The notes: a model not told the origin generated them from the sequence alone. Shown: positions 9,125 to 18,422, numbered from the stretch's first letter. The stretch is DNA of 64,000 nt from Methanolinea mesophila (GCF_017873855.1 NZ_JAGGKR010000001.1:806001-870000), one strand, 5' to 3'. Numbers and translations are program-made.

Positions 9125-9465
9125 GAGTACGGTCCTTGTGTTGTTATTTTTGTAACAACATTTTAGCTGGTAAAATAAATATACATTATCCTGTTGCATT
9201 CCGTCTGCCGGGGCTGATGCTGGAGAGCCGAGAGTATCATGCCCCTTTCCGCGCCGGGATTCTTCCCGCACCCCCTTCGGATCCGCCGGGGCAGGCCAGG
9301 CAGTCATCCCCTGTGATGGGGCGACATCGCTCGGCAAGGTTCGTCACTTCGGAGACAGTGACCTGCCCCCGGTCTCCTTTACGCTATTCCGCCATCGGCG
9401 AGCTTCGCATCATCGAAGAGCGTGACATCCAAGCATTTTTCATCCGGAATGCCGAACCGGGATCC
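9125..9465. other. Divergent intergenic region with minus-strand promoter
   Basis: The AT-rich stretch 9150-9190 carries a TATA-like sequence for the surface-protein gene on the minus strand (TATATTTAT, read on that strand, near 9174-9182), and AAGGA close to the start may be its ribosome site. On the plus strand the cupin frame is open back to about 9136, but the translated sequence before ATG 9466 has no recognisable character. No repeat or RNA gene is seen. Confidence 0.4.
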
Positions 9466-9813
9466 ATGACAGGCGCGAGGGATGAGGCAAAGGGAGACGA
9501 CCTGAAACGAAAGGTGCTCAGCCCCGGGAACATGGTCGCGTACCAGGAGGGCTCGGTCGTGAGCCGGATGCTGGCGTATAAAAGATCGGGGACCGTGACC
9601 CTCTTCGCCTTCGACGCCGGAGAAGGGCTTTCCGAACATACCGCACCCTTCGATGCCATGCTGCAGGTGCTCGAAGGGGAGGCGGGGGTCACCATAGAGA
9701 AGGAGGATTTCCGGGTGAAGGAAGGAGAGCTGATAATCATGCCCGCGGGAATCCCTCACGCGGTCCACGCGAACACCAGGTTCAAGATGATGCTCACCAT
9801 GATTCACGAATAG
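9466..9813 (+). CDS. Single-domain cupin protein
   Basis: From ATG 9466 the protein has 115 residues, the usual size of a one-domain cupin. The first cupin motif is represented by GEGLSEHTAPFDAMLQVLEG and the second by LIIMPAGIPHAVHA, so the expected metal-binding histidines and glutamate are partly present (H in SEH, H in PHAVHA). The sequence before 9466 in the same frame is Pro/Arg-rich and does not look like protein, which is why the later start is chosen. Such small cupins often bind a metal or small ligand; the substrate cannot be told from sequence. Confidence 0.75.
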   Translation: MTGARDEAKGDDLKRKVLSPGNMVAYQEGSVVSRMLAYKRSGTVTLFAFDAGEGLSEHTAPFDAMLQVLEGEAGVTIEKEDFRVKEGELIIMPAGIPHAVHANTRFKMMLTMIHE

Positions 9814-9986
9814 CGGCGGGAGACGCCCTTTTTTGTGATGTTACTGTACTGGAGACTGGTAACTCCTATGGGAGCAGGTGCTGACCGGCAGTGGGTCCCA
9901 GGAAATCTTTACTTTTCGTGGAATTTCTGTGGCAATATCCCCAGATCACGGGTGGATACTCAAAAAAACAACGCAGGAGAAATTGT

Positions 9987-10397
9987 TCATGCGTATCCGC
10001 TGATATCGTAATTGATCGCCGTGGAGCTTTTCACGCAGTCCTCCCCGTTTTTCAAGCCCTCCTCGATCATCCGCCTGAGCAGGGTGGGATACACCGCACC
10101 CACCATGTCGGCGACCGGCCGGCCGCTGCAGAAGAACTTGAACGTCGGGGTCCCCCGGACCCCGAACCGCTCTGCGGTCCAGATATTGTTGCTGATATCG
10201 ATCCGGGCGAACGTGACCTCTCCTGCAAATTCCTTTGCGTACTGCCTGAAATACGGCTCGATGCTCCTGCAGAAAGGGCACCCCGGGGAATAGAACATTA
10301 CTATCGCGGGCTTTTCCCCCCTCTCCACCACCTTTTCGAAGCTCCTGTCCGTGACCTCCACCAGTTCTTCTTCTGCCATCGATCGTCCCGACTCCAT
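9987..10397 (-). CDS. Thioredoxin-fold protein with CPFC active site
   Basis: The 136-residue protein has the thioredoxin fold signature: YSPGCPFC near residues 36-43 with redox cysteines C40 and C43, and a cis-proline segment RGTPTFKFF. The C-terminus carries an extra cysteine (GEDCVKSS). CPFC is not the classical CGPC, so it may be a distinct thiol reductase or a thioredoxin-like protein with another target. ATG 10397 starts the frame; ATG 10379 is an alternative with a better upstream GGGA. A small cysteine-rich frame ends 15 nt upstream on the same strand. Confidence 0.82.
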   Translation of the reverse strand: MESGRSMAEEELVEVTDRSFEKVVERGEKPAIVMFYSPGCPFCRSIEPYFRQYAKEFAGEVTFARIDISNNIWTAERFGVRGTPTFKFFCSGRPVADMVGAVYPTLLRRMIEEGLKNGEDCVKSSTAINYDISGYA

Positions 10398-10412
10398 ATG
10401 GCAGCTTCTTTC

Positions 10413-10595
10413 TTAAAAAACTGTGGCCGGAGCCCGGGGATGATGTTCGATAAAACCGGATCCTGCCGGTGCGGAACCGAAGGCGAAGTGAACGCAGTCC
10501 CGGTTCTTCATGCAGAACCAGTGCAACTTCCCATTCCGGCTGATAAGGGTCGGACACGAATCCGGCGTGCACGGGGCCGGGAATTCCCGCCTCAC
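10413..10595 (-). CDS. Possible small cysteine-rich protein upstream of the thioredoxin-like gene
   Basis: A 60-residue frame begins at GTG 10595 and ends 15 nt before the thioredoxin-like start. It contains four cysteines in PAPCTPDSCP, HWFC and NRDCVHF, a composition unlike random frames in GC-rich DNA, and a TATA-like sequence (TATTATAC on the minus strand) lies just before it. No family is recognised. A different minus-strand frame is also open over this region, so the assignment is tentative. If real, it could be a redox or metal-binding partner of the CPFC protein. Confidence 0.38.
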   Translation of the reverse strand: MRREFPAPCTPDSCPTLISRNGKLHWFCMKNRDCVHFAFGSAPAGSGFIEHHPRAPATVF

Positions 10596-10694
10596 GTATA
10601 ATATACCGGGCCGGTATCGTACCAGAGGGTTCCCTCTCCAATCTGACCCGGAAACGGAAAAAATCCCTCTTAATAAGTATCCCGAAATGCGGTC

Positions 10695-11159
10695 TTACCC
10701 CTTCGGGGCACGGACAAATGTCTTTTCAACCCAGGCGGTTATCTGGTCCCTGAGCCGGCGGAATTCATCCCGGACCTTCTCTTCATCGTCGCCGTGTTCC
10801 GGGGAGCTCGGGAACGGGTGATGGAGATGGTGCGTCCCGCCGGGAAGGACCGGACACACCCTGCCGGCATCGTTACAGACCGTTACCACGTAGTCGAACT
10901 GTTCTCCCCGGAACTGGCGTATGGACTTGGAATAAAGTCCCTGTGTGGAAATTCCCGCTTCTTCGAGGACTGCGACTGCTCTCGGGCTTACCGTCGCGGA
11001 GGTGATCCCCGCGGAAAAGACCTGATAGCGGTCGCCTGCGAGGTGGCGCAGGACCGCCTCCGCCATCTGGGACCGGACCGAGTTGTAGGTGCACAGAAAA
11101 ATAACCCTGGTGTTTGTGGCCCGGTCCTGTTCTTCAACGGTCGGGGCGGGCACATCCAT
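10695..11159 (-). CDS. ArsC-like arsenate reductase / low-molecular-weight phosphatase family protein
   Basis: This 154-residue protein starts with a CX5R phosphate-binding loop, CTYNSVRSQMAE, and has a later cysteine pair in VVTVCNDAGRVCPVLPG, the pattern of thioredoxin-coupled arsenate reductases. The loop has Val where many ArsC proteins have Cys (NSCRS), but the CX5R geometry is intact. Its ATG shares one base with the phoU stop codon, so it is the last gene of the phosphate-uptake operon. That place fits either removal of arsenate taken in by the phosphate transporter or dephosphorylation of a regulator. The reductase role is an inference. Confidence 0.8.
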   Translation of the reverse strand: MDVPAPTVEEQDRATNTRVIFLCTYNSVRSQMAEAVLRHLAGDRYQVFSAGITSATVSPRAVAVLEEAGISTQGLYSKSIRQFRGEQFDYVVTVCNDAGRVCPVLPGGTHHLHHPFPSSPEHGDDEEKVRDEFRRLRDQITAWVEKTFVRAPKG

Positions 11160-11818
11160 CACCGGATCTCTATTCGCTCTCCGGTCACCATGTAGTGGAC
11201 CTTCTCCGCGATCTTGCAGGAATGGTCCGCGCTGCGCTCCAGGTACCGGGCGACCATGAGGTAATTGGTGCACCGGGTGATCGTCCGTGGGTCCTCCATC
11301 ATGTAGGTTATCCCGTCCCGGAATATGGTATGGCGGAGTGCGTCGACGCGATCGTCCCGCGCCGAGTGATGGGCGATCAGGGAGACATCTCCCGTGTCGT
11401 ACGCCTGGATCGCGTCGTGGATCATGGAGAGGACCAGTTCGCTCATGTGGGGCAGGGAGAGGGCCCTCACCAGGTCTTCGAATCGGGAGTCCTCCGGGGT
11501 CTTGATCACCACGTTGGCGATATCCTTGCCGTACCTGCCGATCCTTTCCGCGGCGGATATGACTTTGAGGGCGCACGCGATTGCCCGCATGTCCTTCGCC
11601 ACCGGCTGGTACCGGGCGATAAGCTGGTAGACCTCCTCCTCCAGGGTATCGTTCTTCTCCGAGAGCAGGGTCTTTCGCTCCTTTACCTTCATCGCAAGGT
11701 TGCGGTCGTGTTGTTCGAGTGCGGTCATGGAGTCGCGAAGCATCTCCTCCGCCATGGCGGCCATGGAGAGGATATGGGTCTTCGTGTCCTCCAGTTCAGC
11801 GTGAAATTTTTCAGACAT
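11159..11818 (-). CDS. phoU: Phosphate transport regulator PhoU
   Basis: The 219-residue all-helical protein has the two PhoU repeats; each contains an acidic metal-binding signature, for instance MEDPRTITRCTN in the second. Length and position in a pst operon match bacterial and archaeal PhoU, which moderates phosphate uptake by acting on the Pst transporter. It lies between pstB (7 nt gap upstream) and the ArsC-like gene (1-nt overlap). A second, larger PhoU-domain protein with an AbrB-like N-terminus is encoded divergently at 15654, so the two PhoU proteins probably have separate jobs. Confidence 0.92.
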   Translation of the reverse strand: MSEKFHAELEDTKTHILSMAAMAEEMLRDSMTALEQHDRNLAMKVKERKTLLSEKNDTLEEEVYQLIARYQPVAKDMRAIACALKVISAAERIGRYGKDIANVVIKTPEDSRFEDLVRALSLPHMSELVLSMIHDAIQAYDTGDVSLIAHHSARDDRVDALRHTIFRDGITYMMEDPRTITRCTNYLMVARYLERSADHSCKIAEKVHYMVTGERIEIR

Positions 11819-11825
11819 GGTCTCC

Positions 11826-12590
11826 TCAGCCGAATCTTCCTGTAATGTAGTTCTCGGTCAGTTCCAGTCCCGGGTGCTCGAATATCTGCGAGGTCTCCCC
11901 GAACTCCACCAGTTCGCCGAGATACATGAACCCCGTGTAATCGCTCACCCGGGACGCCTGCTGCATGTTGTGGGTGACGATGACCACGCAGTAGTTCTTC
12001 TTCAGTTCGTCGATCAGCGCCTCGATCTTCGAGGTCGCGATAGGGTCGAGCGCCGAACAGGGCTCGTCCATAAGGATGACCTCGGGCTCGACGGCCAGGG
12101 TCCTGGCAATGCAGAGCCGCTGCTGCTGCCCGCCCGAGAGGCCCATCGCGGATTCGTGGAGCCTGTCCTTCACCTCTTCCCAGAGGGCTGCGTTCCTGAG
12201 GCTCTTCTCCACGATCCCGTCCAGTTTTTTCCGGTCGTTGATCCCGTGGACTCGCGGCCCGTAGGCGACGTTCTCGAAGATCGACTTGGGAAAGGGGTTG
12301 GGCTTCTGGAAGACCATCCCGATCATTCTCCGGATGTCCACCGGGTCGGCTCCGGAGCCGTAGATATCCCTTCCATGGTACAGGACCTTCCCCTTGATCC
12401 TGCACCCGTTCACCAGGTCGTTCATCCGGTTGAAGCACCGGATCAGGGTGGACTTGCCGCATCCCGACGGTCCTATCAGTGCGGTCACTTTCCGGTCCGG
12501 CACCCGGATGGAGACCTTTTTCAATGCCTTGCTCTCCCCGTAATAGAGGTCAAGTTTTTCGGTTTCCAGTATAATGGAGCGGTTGTTCAT
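11826..12590 (-). CDS. pstB: Phosphate ABC transporter ATP-binding protein PstB
   Basis: From ATG 12590 the protein has 254 residues, the standard length for PstB. Walker A is GPSGCGKS, the signature is [16 protein letters not shown] and Walker B is [13 protein letters not shown]. The start [18 protein letters not shown] matches the family; a longer open frame to 12917 is only a shadow of the permease gene. PstB powers high-affinity phosphate import with the PstCA permease and PstS. It begins 5 nt after the permease stop codon. Confidence 0.96.
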   Translation of the reverse strand: MNNRSIILETEKLDLYYGESKALKKVSIRVPDRKVTALIGPSGCGKSTLIRCFNRMNDLVNGCRIKGKVLYHGRDIYGSGADPVDIRRMIGMVFQKPNPFPKSIFENVAYGPRVHGINDRKKLDGIVEKSLRNAALWEEVKDRLHESAMGLSGGQQQRLCIARTLAVEPEVILMDEPCSALDPIATSKIEALIDELKKNYCVVIVTHNMQQASRVSDYTGFMYLGELVEFGETSQIFEHPGLELTENYITGRFG

Positions 12591-12595
12591 TGTGT

Positions 12596-14581
12596 TCACC
12601 AGCGGAGTGTCTTTTGGTAGTGGTGCCGTATGACGATGGCAACAGAGTAGATGGCGATGACCAGCATGAGGAGGACCAGGGCGGTGGTATACTGGTTCGC
12701 CTGGGCATTTGGCACGTTGGTCGCAAGAATATAGAGATGGTAGGGGAGGGCCATCACCGGCTCGAAGAGCGAGGTCGGCAGGAACCGCTGCGAGAAGACC
12801 ACCGCCGTGAACAGTATGGGGGCGGTCTCTCCCGCGGCCCGTCCTATGGAGAGGATTGCACCGGTGATAATCCCGGGCATTGCCGGAGGGATGACCACCC
12901 GGCGGATGGTCTGCCATTTCGTGGCGCCCAGCGCGAGGCTTCCCTCCCGGATCGCGTGCGGGACCCCTTTTAATGCCTCCTCGGTGGTGCGGATGATGGT
13001 GGGGAGGACCATGAGCGCGAGGGTAATCTGGCCCGCGATCAGGGATACCCCGAAATTGAGGTATAACACCAGGAATGCGAAGCCGAAGAGACCGAAGACG
13101 ATAGAGGGAGTACCGTTCAGGAGATCCGCTCCGGTGCGGATGATCCTGGTGATTGTTCCTTCGCGGGTGTACTCGGTAAGGTATACCGCGGCTCCGACCC
13201 CGAGAGGAAGGGAGATGGCGATAGCGCCCAACACCAGGTAAAGCGTTCCCACGATCGCCGGGAAGATCCCGCCCGCCCGGCCGAGATCACGGGGAGACTG
13301 GGTGAGGAAGTCCCAGGTGAGATTGACGATTCCTTTTGAGATTATATCCCAGAGGATGATCCCCAGGACGACCAGCACGATGATAATGGAAAGGGCGATT
13401 AGTGCGAACGCGATCTTCTGCACGAGCCGTGACGAAAGGCGTTTCCGGCTGGTGGCGATCCCTCCGACAACCCCGACGGTGAGCATTGCCGCTCCCGCCC
13501 GGGAGAAGAGGAACATCAGTCCCGTGAGCAGGGCTGCCCCGATCCAGGGGGTAACGTTCCGGACTCCGCCTAACCATCCGGACCGGTCCATGGCACAGGA
13601 GAGCGCGTTCTTATTTCTTTTTTTACCGGAAGGCATCTGTTTCTCCCTGATCCGGCCGAGGATTCCCCTCGCGATAAGGTTGACCCCAAGGGTGATCATC
13701 AACAGGACCACCGCCACCCCGAAGAGGGCGTGGAAGTGCATGCTGCCGATGGCAACCTCCCCCATCTCGATACCGAGCGTCCCGGTAAGGGTCCGGATCG
13801 GTGAGAGCATGTTCCATAGAGGGGACGGGATGATCGCTGCGTTCCCCGTTACCATCAGCACCGCCATGGTCTCCCCAAGCGCCCTGCCCATGCCCAGGAT
13901 GATTGCAGCAGTGATGCCGGAGAGCGCACCGGGGACAATAACCCGGGAAATGGTCTGCCAGTGGTTGGCGCCGACGGCGAGGGACCCTTCCTTGTACTCG
14001 CGGGGCACGCAGGCGATCGCGTCCTCGGAGACACTGATAATTGTAGGAAGGGCCATGATGCCGAGAAGGAGCGAACCCGCCAGCCAGGTCTGCCCGGTAG
14101 GCACGTCGAAGGTGACGCGTATCCAGTCCGTAAGCACCACAAGTCCGAAGAACCCGAAGACTACCGAGGGAATGCCTGCCAGCAGTTCGATTGCCGGTTT
14201 TACCACTGCCTTCACCCGGGCGGGTGCGAGCTCCGAGATATAGATCGCGCTGCCGATTCCCAGTGGGATGGAGATCGCCATGGCCCCGATCGTCACCAGG
14301 AGGGTATCGACGATGAGGGGGAAGATGCCGTACATCGGCGGGTTTCCGGTGGGGTTCCACGACATTCCCGTTATGAAGTCCCAGAACCCGACCTGGAGGA
14401 ATATGGGATACGCGTCCCAGAAAAGGAAGACAAAAATGAAAAAGATGACGATGACCGCAAAGATCGCACAGAAGAACCAGATCGACTTGAGGATGGATTC
14501 TTTGATGTGCATTCCATTCCATTTTGCGGGTGACGGAGCGCCCGTTACGCTCATGCCTGAAGCTTCATCATTTCCATCCAT
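12596..14581 (-). CDS. pstCA: Fused phosphate ABC transporter permease PstC-PstA
   Basis: A single uninterrupted frame of 661 residues encodes both permeases. Residues 1 to about 315 form PstC (six helices, inner-membrane loop motif [14 protein letters not shown]); the second half is PstA (motif [14 protein letters not shown]). The joining segment is basic (GKKRNKN) and includes extra hydrophobic stretches ([15 protein letters not shown]). An internal ATG at 13636 has a good ribosome site (GGGAGAAACAG just before it), so PstA might also be made separately. Start ATG 14581 is chosen for the AGG-like site before it. In most genomes pstC and pstA are separate genes. Confidence 0.9.
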   Translation of the reverse strand: MDGNDEASGMSVTGAPSPAKWNGMHIKESILKSIWFFCAIFAVIVIFFIFVFLFWDAYPIFLQVGFWDFITGMSWNPTGNPPMYGIFPLIVDTLLVTIGAMAISIPLGIGSAIYISELAPARVKAVVKPAIELLAGIPSVVFGFFGLVVLTDWIRVTFDVPTGQTWLAGSLLLGIMALPTIISVSEDAIACVPREYKEGSLAVGANHWQTISRVIVPGALSGITAAIILGMGRALGETMAVLMVTGNAAIIPSPLWNMLSPIRTLTGTLGIEMGEVAIGSMHFHALFGVAVVLLMITLGVNLIARGILGRIREKQMPSGKKRNKNALSCAMDRSGWLGGVRNVTPWIGAALLTGLMFLFSRAGAAMLTVGVVGGIATSRKRLSSRLVQKIAFALIALSIIIVLVVLGIILWDIISKGIVNLTWDFLTQSPRDLGRAGGIFPAIVGTLYLVLGAIAISLPLGVGAAVYLTEYTREGTITRIIRTGADLLNGTPSIVFGLFGFAFLVLYLNFGVSLIAGQITLALMVLPTIIRTTEEALKGVPHAIREGSLALGATKWQTIRRVVIPPAMPGIITGAILSIGRAAGETAPILFTAVVFSQRFLPTSLFEPVMALPYHLYILATNVPNAQANQYTTALVLLMLVIAIYSVAIVIRHHYQKTLRW

Positions 14582-14612
14582 GGTAACCTTTTTTGATAAA
14601 ATGGTGAAAGCC

Positions 14613-14629
14613 GGCAGGATTCTCCTGCC
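14613..14629. other. Hairpin between pstS and pstCA
   Basis: GGCAGGA (14613-14619) pairs with TCCTGCC (14623-14629) around a three-base loop. It lies in the 69-nt gap between the pstS stop and the pstCA start. Such hairpins often protect or end part of a polycistronic message, allowing more binding protein than permease to be made. The structure is seen; the role is inferred. Confidence 0.5.
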
Positions 14630-14650
14630 AGGGCTCATTCAACCTGCGTT

Positions 14651-15535
14651 TCAGGTCAGGGAAACGTATCCCTCTTCCGCAACGATAGCCTGTCCTTCAG
14701 GGCTCTGGATATAGTCGAGGTAGTCCTTTGCCAGGCCCTGCGGGGCTCCCTGGGTGATCATGAGCAGGGGACGGGAGATCGGATACTGCCCGCTCTTCAC
14801 ATTGGCGACAGTCGGCTCGATCTTATTCCCGTTCGCATCCAGGTCGAGGGCCTTTACCGAATCTGTCAGATATCCGATGCTTATGTACCCGATAGCTCCC
14901 GGAGTCTGGCCTACCGAGAGCAGCACACCCCCGTTGGAGTTCTGCTCGAGCATGGTGGGGGCTGCGTTCTCTTTTTTCAGCACCATCTCGGTGAAGAACG
15001 ACCTGGTGCCGGACGCACTGTCTCTTCCTATCAGCACGATGGTCTCATCCGGGCCACCGACCTCTTTCCAGTTGGTGATGTTGGCCTGGTAAATAGCCTT
15101 GATCTGGTCGAGAGTGAGTGAGTTTACGGTATTCGCCGGGTTGACGATGACCGCGATGCCGTCACCTGCGACGGTGGTCACCACGAGGTTGGGGTATTTT
15201 GTCGTCTCTTCGGTCGTCAGCTCCCGGGAAGACATCCCGATATCGGTGGTGCCTTCTCCGATCGCCTGGACGCCGACACCGGACCCGCCGCCCGAGACCT
15301 TGATATCAACATTGGAGTGGGCGTCCATGTAATCCTCTGCCGCACTCTGGGCGATGGGTAATACGGTGGTCGACCCTGTTACGGACAGGGATTGAATGCC
15401 CCCGGCCGCAGCAGGGGTGGGGGTTTTTTCCGCACTCGCGGGAGCCTGCGTGCACCCGCAGAGGCACAGGGCGAGGACGAGCAGTGCTGCCAGCCCAAGA
15501 ACGATGTACCCGGTTTTTTTCGGTTGTACTGCCAT
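14651..15535 (-). CDS. pstS: Phosphate-binding lipoprotein PstS
   Basis: The 294-residue protein begins with a lipoprotein signal peptide (hydrophobic run then LCLCGC, with the lipid-anchored cysteine near residue 28) and a Pro/Thr-rich tether. The mature part has the phosphate-binding-protein signature VTGSTTVLPIAQSAAEDY and the ligand region GRDSASGTRSFF. It captures phosphate outside the cell and hands it to PstCA. It is the first gene of the operon pstS-pstCA-pstB-phoU-arsC. The promoter lies in the 118-nt gap shared with the divergent regulator. Confidence 0.95.
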   Translation of the reverse strand: MAVQPKKTGYIVLGLAALLVLALCLCGCTQAPASAEKTPTPAAAGGIQSLSVTGSTTVLPIAQSAAEDYMDAHSNVDIKVSGGGSGVGVQAIGEGTTDIGMSSRELTTEETTKYPNLVVTTVAGDGIAVIVNPANTVNSLTLDQIKAIYQANITNWKEVGGPDETIVLIGRDSASGTRSFFTEMVLKKENAAPTMLEQNSNGGVLLSVGQTPGAIGYISIGYLTDSVKALDLDANGNKIEPTVANVKSGQYPISRPLLMITQGAPQGLAKDYLDYIQSPEGQAIVAEEGYVSLT

Positions 15536-15653
15536 GGTGTTCCATGAAAAATCGACACGGGTTCATATACTGTTTTTCGAAATAAACTATATCAGTATAT
15601 ATAGGATATAGTGCAAGATAGAGGAGTATAGGAAATCGGGTGAACGCCGGGGA
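15536..15653. promoter_or_regulatory. Divergent pst / regulator control region with inverted repeat
   Basis: This AT-rich gap carries TATA-like sequences for both directions: CATATACTG near 15564-15572 for pstS and TATATATAG near 15596-15604 for the regulator. A perfect 7-bp inverted repeat, CTATATC (15587-15593) and GATATAG (15605-15611), surrounds the second one. A regulator bound there could block both promoters. The repeats are seen; the operator role is inferred. Confidence 0.5.
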
Positions 15654-16673
15654 ATGGGAAATACGATGGAAATCCGGAAAGTGCAGATAACGGGAGGGTC
15701 TTCGTACGTAATCACCCTCCCGAAGGACTGGGCCGAGTCGCTGAAGATCAAGAAGAACGATCCCCTCGGCCTGGTTGTGCAGCCCGACGGGACGCTGCTC
15801 GTCACCAAGGACATCACCGAGGTCCAGGTGCAGAGAGCGAAAAAGTTCGACGTGACCGCGATCCACGAACCTGCGTTCCTATTCCGCCTCCTGATTGCGA
15901 GTTATATCGCCGGCTACACGACGATCGAGATCACCTCCAAGAACCGGCTCCCTGCCTCGGTGAGGATGGTAGTCCGGGATTTCACCCAGATGACGATCGG
16001 ACCGGAGGTGGTAGAAGAGACCGACAATTCGGTGGTGCTGAAAGACCTCTTAAATCCCCTGGAGATGCCGTTCAATAACACGATCAAGCGGATGTACGTC
16101 ATCGTCAAGAACATGTACCTGGATGCCATGAACGTCCTGGAAACGAGGAACCCGAACCTTGCCGACGACGTCGCCGCGAGAGACAACGACGTCGACAGGC
16201 TCAACTGGCTCGTGGCGCGCCAGACCAACATCATCCTGAAGAATGCGAACCTCTCCCGGAAGATGGCGGTCTCAACCAGCATGGTGATCAACACGTACGT
16301 CATCTCCCGGATCATCGAACGCATCGGTGATCACGCGGTACGCTGGGTTGACAATGCCCGTAAACTCCCCGAAGGGGAACTCCCGGAGGACCTTATCGAG
16401 GCGGTCCGGAAGGCGAGCGGGATTTCCCTTTCCCTCTTTGACAAGAGCATCGTCTCCTACTTCCAGTCGGATATCAGGGAGGCGAACAAAAACATCGAGC
16501 AGGTAGGTGCGCTGGAAAGGGCCTGCGAGGAGATCAATGCGCTCGCGATGAGCCAGGAGCCCCTGACGGCCATTTCGCTGCGAAACATCGCCGAGAGCAT
16601 CCGCAGGGCCGGGGAATACTCCGGGGACATCTCCGAGAACGTAATCAATTACCTCGTGGAATCGAAGATCTGA
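15654..16673 (+). CDS. AbrB-like / PhoU-domain phosphate regulator
   Basis: The 339-residue protein opens with a SpoVT/AbrB-type swapped-hairpin DNA-binding domain (MEIRKVQITGGSSYVITLP, about residues 5-55) followed by helical PhoU-like repeats to the C-terminus. This architecture is common in archaea next to pst operons and is taken to be a phosphate-responsive transcription regulator, unlike plain PhoU. It is transcribed away from pstS and shares the control region containing a perfect inverted repeat. ATG 15654 or 15666 may start it. A role in autoregulation and pst repression is inferred from context. Confidence 0.85.
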   Translation: MGNTMEIRKVQITGGSSYVITLPKDWAESLKIKKNDPLGLVVQPDGTLLVTKDITEVQVQRAKKFDVTAIHEPAFLFRLLIASYIAGYTTIEITSKNRLPASVRMVVRDFTQMTIGPEVVEETDNSVVLKDLLNPLEMPFNNTIKRMYVIVKNMYLDAMNVLETRNPNLADDVAARDNDVDRLNWLVARQTNIILKNANLSRKMAVSTSMVINTYVISRIIERIGDHAVRWVDNARKLPEGELPEDLIEAVRKASGISLSLFDKSIVSYFQSDIREANKNIEQVGALERACEEINALAMSQEPLTAISLRNIAESIRRAGEYSGDISENVINYLVESKI

Positions 16674-17037
16674 ACACAATTTTTCCTCTTCGATACAAAG
16701 AAAACCTCACAGTCCGGTGGACATCCGACCGGATTCCCCGAATTATACCGGATCTTCCGAAGTACATTCCAGTGAGGATGACGGAATGAGATGGGGGGGC
16801 ACCGGACCGGGGATATTCTGGTGATCCGAGGTCGACACGGTCCCAGCCCGCTCCGCTCCCTTCATTCGATCTGAAAGTGAGAGTTGATCCGGCTACCTCT
16901 ATATATTTGATGAGACCTATTGAGACCTGGGTTCTTCCTGCGGGGCCCGGGCGGCAGGAGTGTTCGTCCTGAAAAAAAATCCCCGTATACGGAGATCAAC
17001 AAGTATTCCCCCGATATAAACCCCTTTCCCTCCTCCC
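16674..17037. other. Convergent intergenic region with terminator-like elements
   Basis: No convincing gene is seen. The GC-rich hairpin TCCTGC (16936-16941) with GCAGGA (16954-16959) is near an A8 run (16972-16979), which reads as T8 on the minus strand and would end the membrane-protein gene. A 10-bp palindrome CCGTATACGG lies at 16982-16992. Confidence 0.4.
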
Positions 17038-18033
17038 TCACGCGGTGCCATAGGGAGGTGCAATCGCCGCGAGTACCGCGAGTGCGGGTCCTACCAGGAT
17101 GCCGGCCCAGAAGACGAGACCAAGCCCCGCGATGACCAGCATCCCGATCCTTTGCGCGAACCCCGGGGCTCCATCTGCGCGAAGACTGAACACGAACGCT
17201 CCCGCACCCAGGGCAAGGGGAATCCCCGCAAAGATCAGGGTAAGACCGGCTCCGGAGTCCCAGCCGGTGACGGAGAGTGCGATCCCCATCTCCGCGAGGA
17301 CGAGGAGCCCGCTCCCCACGTAGAGCGCTCCGGCGCCCATTCCGGACCACCCGTATATTCCGGGGGTATTCCGGGATTCTTTTTTATTTCTCCATAACAG
17401 GAACCCCATTACGAGAAACCCGATACCGTAGGGGATTACGAGGAGGAACGGGGACTGGCCCTGCCAGAGCCGGATCCTGGCTACCTCCACCGGAATGCCC
17501 AGCCATTCGGCGGGAGAAAACTCCTCGAGATACCCGGTGGCCAGGATCGTGCGTCCGGCAGACGGAGCGGATATTACCGCGTAATACACGCCGTCCACCG
17601 GTGCAGGCCCCTCCAGCGATGAGATCTCGTACATTGCCATCGGGGTGAACGGTTCATAGGTGGCACGGAGCGGGAGCGCTCCGGGAACCCCCAACACCTC
17701 GTATCCCGGAGGGAGATCGATGCCCGGGGGCACCACCTCGCCGGTCCTGTTCCCGGGGACGAGGAGGGAGAGCATGGGAAGGAATCCGGGGTCCGGGGTG
17801 GAGAGGGAGAAGACCATGGAGTCTCCCCGTGCAAACTCCAGCCGGTAGTACTCCATCCCGCCCGGGGATCCGGCCGTCCCGTACCAGGCATACGATTTCG
17901 CGTTGTCGGGGACGACGGCCGCCCCCTGCACGGACGTCCCCCCGGGAGCGAGCACGGGCACGTGTGCCGCCGCGCCGGCCACGCAGCATGCGGTTGCGGC
18001 CAGCAGGACCACCACCAGGATCCGCAGTTCCAT
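17038..18033 (-). CDS. Exported multi-helix membrane protein of unknown function
   Basis: The 331-residue protein begins with a signal peptide (ILVVVLLAATACCVAGAAA), then an extracellular beta-rich domain of about 180 residues, and ends with about five membrane helices separated by a short basic loop (WRNKKESRN). The outer domain contains SYAWYGTAGSPGGMEYYRLE, reminiscent of pre-peptidase-like sugar or protein binding domains, but no family can be assigned firmly. It is monocistronic on the minus strand and faces away from the RLAN operon. No catalytic motif is visible. Confidence 0.65.
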   Translation of the reverse strand: MELRILVVVLLAATACCVAGAAAHVPVLAPGGTSVQGAAVVPDNAKSYAWYGTAGSPGGMEYYRLEFARGDSMVFSLSTPDPGFLPMLSLLVPGNRTGEVVPPGIDLPPGYEVLGVPGALPLRATYEPFTPMAMYEISSLEGPAPVDGVYYAVISAPSAGRTILATGYLEEFSPAEWLGIPVEVARIRLWQGQSPFLLVIPYGIGFLVMGFLLWRNKKESRNTPGIYGWSGMGAGALYVGSGLLVLAEMGIALSVTGWDSGAGLTLIFAGIPLALGAGAFVFSLRADGAPGFAQRIGMLVIAGLGLVFWAGILVGPALAVLAAIAPPYGTA

Positions 18034-18422
18034 GGGGGTTCTTTTACCCTGCGTGGCGAAAAAATTTGTCCTCCCGGGAGGAGAAGAAACTGACTGATTT
18101 CCCCGTCGGACTCCGCTCAGGCGTGAATACCTTTAACCTATGAAGGCGAGATCAGCTGTGGAATGATTCTCCCCCCGCGGGGGAGTGAACGACATGCTCA
18201 CGCAGGACGACGAGGAATCAGACGGCGATTCCGATCATTGTCGGAATATTTCATCCTCTACGGGATGCAGGATAACCACGACGAACACCCTCTCTTCTCG
18301 GATTATTAAAGAACCTGGCTTACCCTCCGACGGGACAATATATCATTACCGCCAGGGGAGAGAAAAAAACGGCCAGCCGCTCCCGGGGCCGGGATCAGGG
18401 CAGGATCTCCAGGGAGTGAACA
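18034..18422. other. Divergent intergenic region with promoter of the RLAN operon
   Basis: Two AT-rich sequences, TTATTAAAG near 18302-18310 and CAATATATC near 18336-18344, are candidate TATA boxes for the operon beginning at 18423; GGGAG at 18412-18416 is its ribosome site. A short plus-strand frame (18185-18433) is Ser/Thr/Asp-rich and not convincing. CCCCCGCGGGGG (about 18172-18183) is a palindrome of unknown meaning. Confidence 0.4.
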
